40,544 nucleotides of DNA from NCBI GenBank assembly GCA_946623785.1, contig CAMORM010000008.1:1-40544 (forward strand), read 5' to 3'. Below, piece by piece: positions 33,463 to 40,544 of this stretch. The number at the start of each line of letters is the position of its first letter. Positions within the stretch are counted from its first letter, which is position 1. Source of the DNA: an uncultured Verrucomicrobiota bacterium (lineage in GTDB: Bacteria; Verrucomicrobiota; Kiritimatiellia; RFP12; UBA1067). The notes under the pieces were generated by a model, which was given only the letters and a program-made list of their open reading frames with translations, ran no database searches and was not told the origin of the DNA. Position numbers and translations under genes: made by a program.

Positions 33463-33543
33463 AGCGGTAATGCGCCCATATTGCGTTTCGCGCACAATGC
33501 TGCCGGAAGCGCCCGCCGAACGCCCGCCGAACGCTGCAGGCCG

Positions 33544-34167
33544 TCACGCGGGCGTTATGATCCCCTTGCGGATCGCAATTGCAACAGCATCCACACGGTC
33601 CTTCGCGCCAAGCTTCTCGTTTATGTGCTTCAGGTGGATCTTTGCGCCGTCCTCCGAAACCCCGAGGCGCGTGGCGATCTCTCGGTTTGAAAGCCCCTGC
33701 GAAAGAAGCGTGAGCGCCTCCAGCTCGCGCGGCGTGAGCTCTGGCCCGTGGAGGCGCGTGTTGTAGAGGTCTCGGATGTCCTTCGGCACCCATTCCCCTC
33801 CGCCCGCCACGGTCCGTATCGCGTCGACGATGTCCTGCGGACGCGAGTCCTTGAGCACATACCCCTTCGCGCCAAGCGTCAGCGAGCGGTACACCGCCTC
33901 CTCTGTGCCGACGGTCGTGAGCATTACGACCTTCTGGGCTGGCCTTGCCGCGAGAATGTCGCCAAGCGCCGCCACGCCGTCGCGCTTGGGCATCCTGATG
34001 TCGAGCAGCACGACGTCCGGCGAGACCTGCGCGACGAACTGCGCAGCTCCCTCGCCGTCCGAGAGCTCGCCTACGAACTGGATGTCCTTGAAAACCATAA
34101 GGGCGTATTTCAGCCCCATCCTTACGACTGCATGATCGTCAATCACCGCCACCCGAATCGCCTTCAT
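33544..34167 (-). CDS. NarL/LuxR-family response regulator
   Basis: This 207-residue two-component regulator has an N-terminal receiver with Asp10/Asp11 ([10 protein letters not shown]), phospho-acceptor Asp56 (VVLLDIRMP), a Thr in VVMLTTV and Lys in GYVLKDS. A C-terminal LuxR-type helix-turn-helix follows ([44 protein letters not shown]). It is expected to bind DNA and control transcription when phosphorylated by the neighbouring kinase. The start at 34167 overlaps the kinase stop as ATGA and has a GGAGGG ribosome site; an ATG 12 bases earlier is less likely. Targets are unknown, but the glycosidase operon is an obvious candidate. Confidence 0.93.
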   Translation of the reverse strand: MKAIRVAVIDDHAVVRMGLKYALMVFKDIQFVGELSDGEGAAQFVAQVSPDVVLLDIRMPKRDGVAALGDILAARPAQKVVMLTTVGTEEAVYRSLTLGAKGYVLKDSRPQDIVDAIRTVAGGGEWVPKDIRDLYNTRLHGPELTPRELEALTLLSQGLSNREIATRLGVSEDGAKIHLKHINEKLGAKDRVDAVAIAIRKGIITPA

Positions 34168-36251
34168 GGCACCCTCCATTCAATCCTGACCTCGGTCCAC
34201 TTGCCATTTCTCCCGAATGCTACGCTGCCGCCTGTCCTTCCTGCGCGCTCGCGCATGCCGGAAAGGCCGAAGTGCCCTGTCTCCGGGCCGAGCGCTGCCT
34301 CTGCGTCGAAAGGCTCCCCGTCGTTCAGCACCCGGAGCGTGAACCCGCCGCCAGAGGGAAGAGGGTCGCTCAGCACGAGCACATGACGCGCGTGGCCGTG
34401 CTTCACTGCGTTCGACACGGCCTCCTGCACGACGGCAAGGAGGTTCGTCTTATGCCCGGGAGGCATGTCGGACGGGATCCCGCGCAGCATCGTGCGCACG
34501 CTCACGCCAGACGCCCCGTTCGTGCGCCGCGCCACCATGCGAAGCAGCTTTGCGGGGGGCTGCGTGACGAGCTCGTCGCTTTGCAGGTTGAGTATTGCGT
34601 CGCGCATCTCGCGCCGCGCGGACTCAAGCACGTCGCCCGCCATGGCGAGCGCCCCCTTCGCCTGCTCGGAGAGACTGTCGCTCTCACCCTGGACGGAATA
34701 GAGCAGGAGCCGGGCGCCAGAGAGGTGCTGCGCTATCGTGTCGTGCAAATCCTCGGCGAGGCGCTTCCTGTCCGCCGCCACCGCGGCGGCCTTCTCGCGC
34801 CGCCGCACCGAGCGCTGGTACGCAACCAGCACGTACGCCATTAGCGGCAGCAGCGCCCAAAGCCCAAGTTTCACGCCGATTCGCATGAGGAACCGCTTGC
34901 GCGAGGCCGCGTCGTACACCGGCACTACGTCGGCTTCGCTCCGCAGAAGCAAGGTGAACCCGTGGACCTTCATGCCCTGGCCGCGCTCCTCGTTTTCCTC
35001 GAGATTGACCTTGAGCACGCCCGTGAGGCAGGCCATCGGCCTGTCGACGAACGCGGCCGTGAAATCGGGTCCCGCGGACTCCATGCGCGCGACGATCCGC
35101 CCAGTGCCGAGATCGACCTCCAGCTCCGCGCCGCCGCTCGGCAGGATGTCAGCCCGCATGACCCTGCCTTCGATCCGCACGAACCTGTAGTGCGCGTCGA
35201 ACTCGCCTGAATCGTCCCGGCCTAGGATGTCCGCAAGGTCCGCCCCCGTGAAGTCCTCGGGACGCATCTGGACCGATGCGCGGCCAAGCGTTGCGAAGTC
35301 GCTAGACTCGAGCACGCCGCAGTCGTCGAACATCGTGGGGAATCCCGTCGCCTCAACTATGTCCCCAACCGAAGGCAGGCTGCCGTCCTCCACATCGACT
35401 AGCACGGCGGTCTCGGACTGGAGCACGAATGCCCCGCGCGTCCTGTTGACGTACGTGACCTCGCCCACCACGCGCCTGAGGTGCCCGTGGCCGCCTTTGG
35501 GATTCCAGGTCATCGCGCCCGCGGGCCGCCCAACCCCGTTCTCGATGCGCGGTATGCGGTCGGCCGGAGGCGCAACGACTGAAATCGCCTCGCGCGAAAC
35601 AGCCTCGATCTCGGGGCGGAGGAACTCCGCGCGCGCATTGTATCCCGGCACGCACACGCCGTTCACAAGGACCTCGGCGTCCCGGCATTCGGCGAGATCC
35701 GGCCACTCACCGTAGACCCTCACGCGCACAACGCCGTCGCACGTCCCCACGACAAGCGCGGTCAGCGGATCCTCGCCTGCGCGCTTTTCTATGCGTGCGC
35801 TCCTCAGGACGCCGCGGATTGCGACCCTGCGGTTGTTGAATGCGCCCGAGCGCATGTCGGCTAGCCGCACTTCGCGCGGCGGGTCGAGCTGCATGCGCCG
35901 CTCAACCGTCACCGTCCGGGCGTACACGCCCGGCTCGAGCATGAACGGAAGAATGTTTCCCCTGACACGCACGACGTCGCCAACCGCAAGCGCCCCCTCA
36001 ACGTCCGCCGGCTCGCGTCCTTCAAGGCGCCCGCACACATACACCGCAGGCCCGTCCGGATCGGACGCGTCCGCAAGCGTGAAGGAGTTCTGGGGCGTGG
36101 CGAACGAACACGTCACGACGCCCTCCACCTCGCACCACGGCTCGGGGAACGCGGCTTCGCGCGTCATGCCGGCTATGTCCGCGACCGTTGCGGCTGCGGC
36201 GCAGAGGGAGGCGCAGATTGCGCCTGTGGCGATGGATATCCTGGACGGCAT
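34164..36251 (-). CDS. Histidine kinase (HisKA_3 type) with periplasmic OB-fold-like sensor domains
   Basis: In this 695-residue protein an N-terminal signal helix (about 5-25) is followed by a long periplasmic region (about 30-445) with repeated beta-rich segments of OB-fold character: VEGVVTCSFATPQNSFTLAD, then VVGEVTYVNRTRGAFVLQS with VGDIVEATGFP, and a third near FVRIEGRVMRADIL. A membrane helix lies at about 460-478. The phospho-acceptor His503 is in RLAEDLHDTIAQHLSG, and the HATPase has the N-box LAVVQEAVSNAVKHG and G-boxes near GHFGLSGMRERAG. The domain order fits the NarX/LiaS-type HPK7 group. It is cotranscribed with the glycosidase upstream (3 bp gap) and the response regulator downstream (ATGA). 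The ligand is unknown; a saccharide is plausible. Confidence 0.88.
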   Translation of the reverse strand: MPSRISIATGAICASLCAAAATVADIAGMTREAAFPEPWCEVEGVVTCSFATPQNSFTLADASDPDGPAVYVCGRLEGREPADVEGALAVGDVVRVRGNILPFMLEPGVYARTVTVERRMQLDPPREVRLADMRSGAFNNRRVAIRGVLRSARIEKRAGEDPLTALVVGTCDGVVRVRVYGEWPDLAECRDAEVLVNGVCVPGYNARAEFLRPEIEAVSREAISVVAPPADRIPRIENGVGRPAGAMTWNPKGGHGHLRRVVGEVTYVNRTRGAFVLQSETAVLVDVEDGSLPSVGDIVEATGFPTMFDDCGVLESSDFATLGRASVQMRPEDFTGADLADILGRDDSGEFDAHYRFVRIEGRVMRADILPSGGAELEVDLGTGRIVARMESAGPDFTAAFVDRPMACLTGVLKVNLEENEERGQGMKVHGFTLLLRSEADVVPVYDAASRKRFLMRIGVKLGLWALLPLMAYVLVAYQRSVRRREKAAAVAADRKRLAEDLHDTIAQHLSGARLLLYSVQGESDSLSEQAKGALAMAGDVLESARREMRDAILNLQSDELVTQPPAKLLRMVARRTNGASGVSVRTMLRGIPSDMPPGHKTNLLAVVQEAVSNAVKHGHARHVLVLSDPLPSGGGFTLRVLNDGEPFDAEAALGPETGHFGLSGMRERAGRTGGSVAFGRNGKWTEVRIEWRVP

Positions 36252-36254
36252 TCC

Positions 36255-39017
36255 TCAGTTGAGTTCGTACATCATGGTCGGCGCATTGGCCCCTTCTCCC
36301 GGCGCGACCTCTGCGGTGAAGGCATACACGCCGTTGGCGTAGGTCGCCTTCACTTCGCGCAGGCGCGTTCCGTCCGAAGCAAGCGCATACACCTTCAGCT
36401 TGGGGTTTGAGTTCGCAAGGGATATCTTGGCGGATCCGGTTCTCGCGAGATACGGGAGACTGCCCCATTTCGTCTGGTCGGTCATCTTTTCGTTCGTGAA
36501 CGTTGCGCCGGTGTTCTGCACGTCGGTGATGTGCAGGACGAGCACGCGCTTCGACGAAGCGAGCGGCGCTCCGTCCATGGACGATGCGGATACGGAGCAG
36601 AACGTCGTGGCGCCGGAGACTGCGAGCGGGCCGGCCTTGAGGTCGTGGCGCACGGTCGAGCACACTGCAGCCGTGCGCGGCGAGTTGACGGACATGTCGC
36701 CATCCTTTGTGCTGATGGTGATCTCCTTCGTGTCCGACACCGTCTGTCCCTGGAACTTCGGTATGTCGCCCTTAGTGGCGGAAGTCCACGTCTTGGCGCA
36801 GTCAAGCGCTGGCTTGCGTCCGTTGTCCGCAGTGTACGACCCGATGCGGGAAGTGTATCCGAGCTGCGTGAACGGATGGGGGAAGAGCCCCTTCGCCCAC
36901 ATGTCGCCGAGTCCGCCGGCGAAAGACTCGTCCTTCGTGACGCCGTAGCCGTACGTGTTCTTCGCGGGGCTAACGTCGCCGCGCCCGAACAGCAGAACGA
37001 CCTGGCGCTCGGTCAGCTGCCCCACAGGGTCGCGGACAATGTCGAACCCGTGGACTCCGTGGGCTCCGAAGAGCCCCGCCCTGGAATGGCTCCACGCGAA
37101 GCGGTAGATGGCGTCCCAGTCCTGCAGCGCGGCGTAGGCGCCCATCATCAGGCCGCCTTCGCCGCGAACTCGGCTCGGCGGGCAGAAGTTGTATTCCGTG
37201 ACAGCAAACGGCTTGCCGAGCACTCGCGTTGGCGCCTTCATCATCGGCTCGTTGTAAGTCGGGTTGCCGCTCTTGATGTTGGACGTCTGGTTGACGTGGA
37301 ACGGCAGCTTCTGGTAGCTGGGCTGCGGGTGGTCGCCGTAGCCGTGGTTGTCGACTACCTCCAGCGCCTCCCGCTCGTATGCCTGCGCCATGTTGTCCCA
37401 CCAGTTTCCGCCGGAGATGAGCGTCTTCACGCCGGCGTCCTTGAGCCGCTTGGCCATCCGCGTGTTTGCCTTCGCCTTGACTTCGTATAGGAACTCCGCG
37501 AACTCCTTCCTCTTGCCGATGTCCTTGGCCGGGTACTCTGGATACCCCTTGCCCTTCGCCCACTCGTTGTACTTCTTCACGTACAGGTCGGCGGCCCCCC
37601 ACCAGACGGATGCGATCGAATCCTCGTTCATGAGCGTCACGAAGAGGACGGCAGGATCGTCCTTCCACTTGAGGCCGGTGTACGGGTTCTCGTGGTCGAA
37701 TATCTCCATGGCGCGGCGGAACCACTGGTCTTCCGCCGGCTTGTGGATCGGGACGACGGCCTTGATTGTGTTGGAGTTGAGCGGCTTGTCGAATCCCTCG
37801 CAGCTGCCGAGCCCGCCCATCGCGTAGAGGTCGAACGTAACGTATATTCCCGCCTTCTTGCACTCGGCGAGGAGGTAGTCGAGCTGGTCTAGGCGCGCAG
37901 GGGAGATCTCGGGGTACGTGCGGCGGTTCCACAGGTTGTTCCACTCGTCCTTGGTGATCGTCACGTCGATGTGGTGGAAGCGGATCGTGTTCCAACCGCG
38001 GCGGACGAAGTCCGTGACCACCTTCCTGCACTCTTCCTTGGAGAGGAAGTTGGCGTCGAAGCAGAGGTTACCGCCTACGAACCTTACGGGCTTCGCGCTC
38101 TTCTCGAACGCTATGTGGCCGTCGCGCGTGACCTTTGCGAAGCCGTACTTCCCAGCGGGGGCCTCGCGCGCGGACGTGGCGCTGAAGTCGAGGATCGTCC
38201 CGGGCTTGATCTCGTTCGTGTAGGGGAATTCACACCAGTCGTCGTTCGCGGCGAGCGCAAGCGGCGGCTTGGGGAGGTCTAGCGCCACCTTGCCGGCGGA
38301 CTTCTTGAGCGAGTCCGCGAACAAGCCCTGGACGTCGAACTCGATCGTCGAGGACTTTGCGGACTTTGCGTCCGGGAACTCTATGCGCAGCTCGAAGCGG
38401 TCCTGCTTGTCCTTGCGCGCATCCTGCACAACGGCGTTGCCCTTCTCGACGAAGGCCCTAAGCTTCTTGGTCCCGTCCTTCGAGACGATCTCGATCCGGC
38501 TTTTGTCTCCTACGCCTATCCACTCGTCGCCGAACGTCGCGGGAAGCGTCTTCCCGCCCACGGTTCCGTCAGCGAATTCCTTCATGGACAGGGGGAAGCG
38601 TATATATGCGCGCTCGAGGCCCATCGCCGATGAATTGAGCGATGATATCGTCCACCTGACATGCGCCTTGGCGGCACCACCGGCAGATGCGTCGTAAAAC
38701 TCCTCGCGGATGGAGAGGCCTGTCTTGCCAGCCCATATCTTGCCCGTGAAGAGCAGCCCCTTCCCGTACTTCGGGTCTTCAACCGCCGCCTTCTTGTGCT
38801 CCTTTGCTGCGTAGTCCTGCGCCGTATATGCCCACCCCGGGCCGAAGGCGACGAAGTTTACGAAGCCGTAGTTGGCCTTCGAGCTGTCGCGCAGGATCCC
38901 GTCCACATGAAGAAGTCCGCGCCAGTCTACGCTGATGCTGGCAGCAGTGTCTGCCGCTGCAGTGGACATCGCCGCTGCCGCAGCGACGCACAATAACGCT
39001 CGTGTTGCTTTGTTCAT
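36255..39017 (-). CDS. Secreted glycoside hydrolase, clan GH-A (GH5-like)
   Basis: This 920-residue protein has a signal peptide (MNKATRALLCVAAAAAMSTAAA). An N-terminal beta domain (about 25-270) precedes a TIM-barrel-like region with WNTIRFHHID, GIYVTFDLYAMGG, the acid/base Glu465 in LFVTLMNEDSIASVWW and the probable nucleophile Glu608 in FAVTEYNFCPP. These two motifs at the ends of strands 4 and 7 are the clan GH-A pattern. The C-terminal part (about 690-920) is beta-rich, probably a carbohydrate-binding or accessory domain. Substrate cannot be named. The start at 39017 follows AGAGGAC. It leads the operon with the sensor kinase and regulator, so cleavage products may be the signal. Confidence 0.85.
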   Translation of the reverse strand: MNKATRALLCVAAAAAMSTAAADTAASISVDWRGLLHVDGILRDSSKANYGFVNFVAFGPGWAYTAQDYAAKEHKKAAVEDPKYGKGLLFTGKIWAGKTGLSIREEFYDASAGGAAKAHVRWTISSLNSSAMGLERAYIRFPLSMKEFADGTVGGKTLPATFGDEWIGVGDKSRIEIVSKDGTKKLRAFVEKGNAVVQDARKDKQDRFELRIEFPDAKSAKSSTIEFDVQGLFADSLKKSAGKVALDLPKPPLALAANDDWCEFPYTNEIKPGTILDFSATSAREAPAGKYGFAKVTRDGHIAFEKSAKPVRFVGGNLCFDANFLSKEECRKVVTDFVRRGWNTIRFHHIDVTITKDEWNNLWNRRTYPEISPARLDQLDYLLAECKKAGIYVTFDLYAMGGLGSCEGFDKPLNSNTIKAVVPIHKPAEDQWFRRAMEIFDHENPYTGLKWKDDPAVLFVTLMNEDSIASVWWGAADLYVKKYNEWAKGKGYPEYPAKDIGKRKEFAEFLYEVKAKANTRMAKRLKDAGVKTLISGGNWWDNMAQAYEREALEVVDNHGYGDHPQPSYQKLPFHVNQTSNIKSGNPTYNEPMMKAPTRVLGKPFAVTEYNFCPPSRVRGEGGLMMGAYAALQDWDAIYRFAWSHSRAGLFGAHGVHGFDIVRDPVGQLTERQVVLLFGRGDVSPAKNTYGYGVTKDESFAGGLGDMWAKGLFPHPFTQLGYTSRIGSYTADNGRKPALDCAKTWTSATKGDIPKFQGQTVSDTKEITISTKDGDMSVNSPRTAAVCSTVRHDLKAGPLAVSGATTFCSVSASSMDGAPLASSKRVLVLHITDVQNTGATFTNEKMTDQTKWGSLPYLARTGSAKISLANSNPKLKVYALASDGTRLREVKATYANGVYAFTAEVAPGEGANAPTMMYELN

Positions 39018-39044
39018 AAGTGTCCTCTTTTTTTCTTTGCGCGC

Positions 39045-39074
39045 ATTATACCACGAAACAATTTGGCGCCACAA
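39045..39074 (-). promoter_or_regulatory. Promoter of the glycosidase-kinase-regulator operon
   Basis: A consensus TATAAT at 39045-39050 (minus strand) has a possible weak -35 TTGTGG at 39069-39074 (spacing 18). The glycosidase ATG lies 27 bases past the -10 with a ribosome site between, so this mRNA has a normal leader. Confidence 0.62.
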
Positions 39075-39113
39075 TACCCTAACGAGTAATGCGGTGGAAA
39101 GCCGCCAGGCTTG

Positions 39114-39998
39114 TCACTTCCCGCAAGCGCTTCCCATTCGCGCAAAGCATCGCGCCACGAGCGCGCCGCTTATGTTGTGCCAAACGCTGAATATCGCGCC
39201 GGGCACAGCAGCCATTGGATATGCCGCGAAATGAGCGGCGGCGAGGCTCGCGGCCAGGCCGGAATTCTGCATGCCCACCTCTATGCAAAGCGCCCTTCGC
39301 TTCGGCTCCGCTAGACGCAGGGCGAATGCGATCAGGTAGCCAAGCGCGAGCCCGCAAAGATTGTGCAGGATTACGACGAGGAACACGGCAAGACCGCCAG
39401 TGGCAAGTCGGTCCATGTTCGCCGCCAGGACAAGCGCGATGATCACCACGATCGCGACGGACGAGACCATCGGCATGAAGCGGATGACCCGATTGGTTGC
39501 CTTCGGACAAAACCGCTTCGCGGCGAAGCCGAGGCAAATTGGCAGGATGACGACCCAGAGGATGCCGATGAACATCCCGCATGCATCCACCTTGACCGTC
39601 TTTCCGGCAAGAAGGAGCGTTAGGGCTGGTGTCAGGAACGGCGCTAGAATGGTGGAGACTCCCGTCATGCCTACGGAAAGCGCAAGATCGCCCTTCGCCA
39701 GATATGTCATCACGTTCGAGGCCGTTCCGCCTGGGCAGCATCCGACAAGAACGACGCCGATCGTCAGTGCCTCGTCAAGGCCGAAGAGCCGTGCCAGCGC
39801 CCAGGCAAGCGCGGGCATTACGGTGAACTGCGTCGCGCAGCCTATGGCGATGTCCTTTGGCCGGCTGAACACCACCTTGAAGTCTTCAAGCCGTGTGGCG
39901 AGCCCCATGCCAAACATGACAACGCCCAAAAGCACGCTTATAAGCGTTCCAGGCGCAACAACCGTCGGCAATGCAGGAGACATGCAAAACATATTCAT
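39114..39998 (-). CDS. Bile acid:sodium symporter (BASS) family transporter
   Basis: This 294-residue membrane protein has about nine to ten helices. Family features include ISVLLGVVMFGMGLATRLEDF near the N-terminus, GVVLVGCCPGGTASNVMTYLAKGDLALSV (the conserved CPGG-SN crossover segment), and EVGMQNSGLAASLAAAHF (the E-x-x-x-Q-N motif) in the C-terminal half. These cover both sodium and substrate sites. Bacterial members carry organic acids such as pantoate or pyruvate, or bile acids; the substrate cannot be set from sequence. I chose ATG 39998 because a strong promoter ends 7 bases before it; the open frame reaches 40052. Confidence 0.9.
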   Translation of the reverse strand: MNMFCMSPALPTVVAPGTLISVLLGVVMFGMGLATRLEDFKVVFSRPKDIAIGCATQFTVMPALAWALARLFGLDEALTIGVVLVGCCPGGTASNVMTYLAKGDLALSVGMTGVSTILAPFLTPALTLLLAGKTVKVDACGMFIGILWVVILPICLGFAAKRFCPKATNRVIRFMPMVSSVAIVVIIALVLAANMDRLATGGLAVFLVVILHNLCGLALGYLIAFALRLAEPKRRALCIEVGMQNSGLAASLAAAHFAAYPMAAVPGAIFSVWHNISGALVARCFARMGSACGK

Positions 39999-40005
39999 AA
40001 GTGGA

Positions 40006-40034
40006 ATTGTACCAAACGCCCCTCCCAGTGACAA
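40006..40034 (-). promoter_or_regulatory. Promoter of the BASS transporter gene, leaderless
   Basis: On the minus strand TTGTCA (40029-40034), 17 bases and TACAAT (40006-40011), then 7 bases to the ATG at 39996-39998. This is a near-consensus promoter with the same leaderless geometry as those of the fabG-like gene and waaA. Confidence 0.78.
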
Positions 40035-40065
40035 GTTGGACGACGATGTCACGCGGGGTCCGGCC

Positions 40066-40536
40066 CTACAGCTTGTCCGTCCTCGTCTTCTTGCCGCCCT
40101 CAGGCGAAAGGTCGCAGTTGCAGATATATGCGTAGATAGTCGCCGTGACGCATATTGGGGCGATGAAGATCGCCGTGACGGCCATCGCCCAGCCCGGAAC
40201 GCCCATGGGGAGGAGTATGGAGCAGATCATGAAGAGCGACATCGTGTAGGCTATTTGCCCGGCCATGATGGCCTTAGGGCGCTTCGCAAGCGCCGCCAGG
40301 CCCTCCACCCTGCCGCGGACCGCCTGTACAACGGGAACGAGCGAATAAATTCCGACCGCCAGGCACGCCGTTCCGATAATGCGCGGCGGGACGTTCTGGT
40401 ACGTGCCGAAGTACCAACCTCCGACGAGCGGGGTCGAAAACGCAAGCGGGACGACGCCCAGGAGAAGCCCCGCGACTACGGCATACAGAAGAAGACGCCT
40501 GTCGCCGGCATACTCCGGCGGGAACTTGATCGCCAC
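40066..40536 (-). CDS. Small polytopic membrane protein (start may lie outside the window)
   Basis: The visible 156 residues contain about four membrane segments (near 15-35, 50-70, 90-110 and 115-140). The first visible segment begins RRLLLYAVVAGLLLGVVPLAF, and a conserved-looking NVPPRIIGTACLAVGIYSLVPVV follows. It ends in a polar tail with CNCDLSPEGGKKTRTDKL. I recognise no family. The first possible start in view is GTG at 40536, but the frame remains open to the window edge, so the true start may be further upstream. It runs in the same direction as the BASS gene, which has its own promoter. Confidence 0.65.
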   Translation of the reverse strand: MAIKFPPEYAGDRRLLLYAVVAGLLLGVVPLAFSTPLVGGWYFGTYQNVPPRIIGTACLAVGIYSLVPVVQAVRGRVEGLAALAKRPKAIMAGQIAYTMSLFMICSILLPMGVPGWAMAVTAIFIAPICVTATIYAYICNCDLSPEGGKKTRTDKL

Positions 40537-40544
40537 CGTCTGCA

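Noticed and set aside
33470-33540. Tandem CGCCCGCCGAACG-like repeat between pgi and the response regulator gene
   Set aside because: Only two short copies in GC-rich DNA; not enough to call a repeat element.
1-40544. CRISPR arrays, tRNA or rRNA genes, prophage or integrase genes
   Set aside because: I found no direct-repeat/spacer arrays, no cloverleaf-like sequences and no phage-type genes by reading; a dedicated search could still find a short RNA gene.

Overview
The window reads as a GC-rich chromosome of a Gram-negative bacterium. It carries a Kdo transferase (LPS), an Mla-type lipid ABC transporter, an outer-membrane-type lipoprotein, YidC with a large periplasmic domain, and diaminopimelate synthesis. 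A REP-associated transposase among its REP hairpins, an OB-fold sensor kinase beside a secreted glycosidase, a fucose transporter and many small envelope proteins of unknown function together suggest a carbohydrate-degrading, probably gut-associated member of the PVC group (Verrucomicrobiota/Kiritimatiellota). That placement is an inference from gene content; no rRNA or tRNA was seen. All genes read with the standard code.

Layout. 1-3089 (+): the tail of a Pro/Ala-rich protein, a membrane-anchored coiled-coil protein, a RAYT transposase between two clusters of REP palindromes, and a Gly/Arg-tailed membrane protein. 3086-5039 (-): a ketoreductase and a ketosynthase of the aryl-polyene type. 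5149-19911 (+): an envelope-dominated run with a nucleotide-sugar dehydratase/epimerase, a very large DUF4011 helicase-nuclease, a DUF456 protein, waaA, a TPR membrane protein, a lipoprotein and mlaE-mlaF-mlaD, followed by hisA, an M16 peptidase and rsmE. 20050-24838 (+): the conserved rpmH-rnpA-yidD-yidC block, then a ferredoxin, a thioesterase, ruvC, deoC and a DUF192 gene. 24843-40536 (-): a NYN nuclease, a coiled-coil membrane protein, a long run pgi-dapB-(membrane TPR protein)-fucP-fucU-lytic transglycosylase, a glycosidase-sensor kinase-response regulator operon, a BASS-family transporter, and an incomplete membrane protein at the right edge.

How the genes work together. Most of the plus-strand middle builds or maintains the envelope: sugar precursors, LPS core, phospholipid traffic and membrane protein insertion. 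The minus-strand right side takes up and senses carbohydrate: glycosidase, two-component system, fucose uptake and mutarotation, glucose-6-phosphate isomerase. Genes are tightly packed, and ATGA, GTGA or TGATG stop/start overlaps are frequent (for example ruvC/deoC, the sensor kinase/regulator pair and fucU/transglycosylase).

The most unusual signals are non-coding. First, two unrelated genes are preceded, directly at the start codon, by period-7 repeats sharing the core AACT and lacking a Shine-Dalgarno sequence. Second, several promoters place the -10 box only 6-7 nt before an ATG, implying leaderless mRNAs. Third, the REP elements beside the RAYT transposase supply its in-frame ATG codons.
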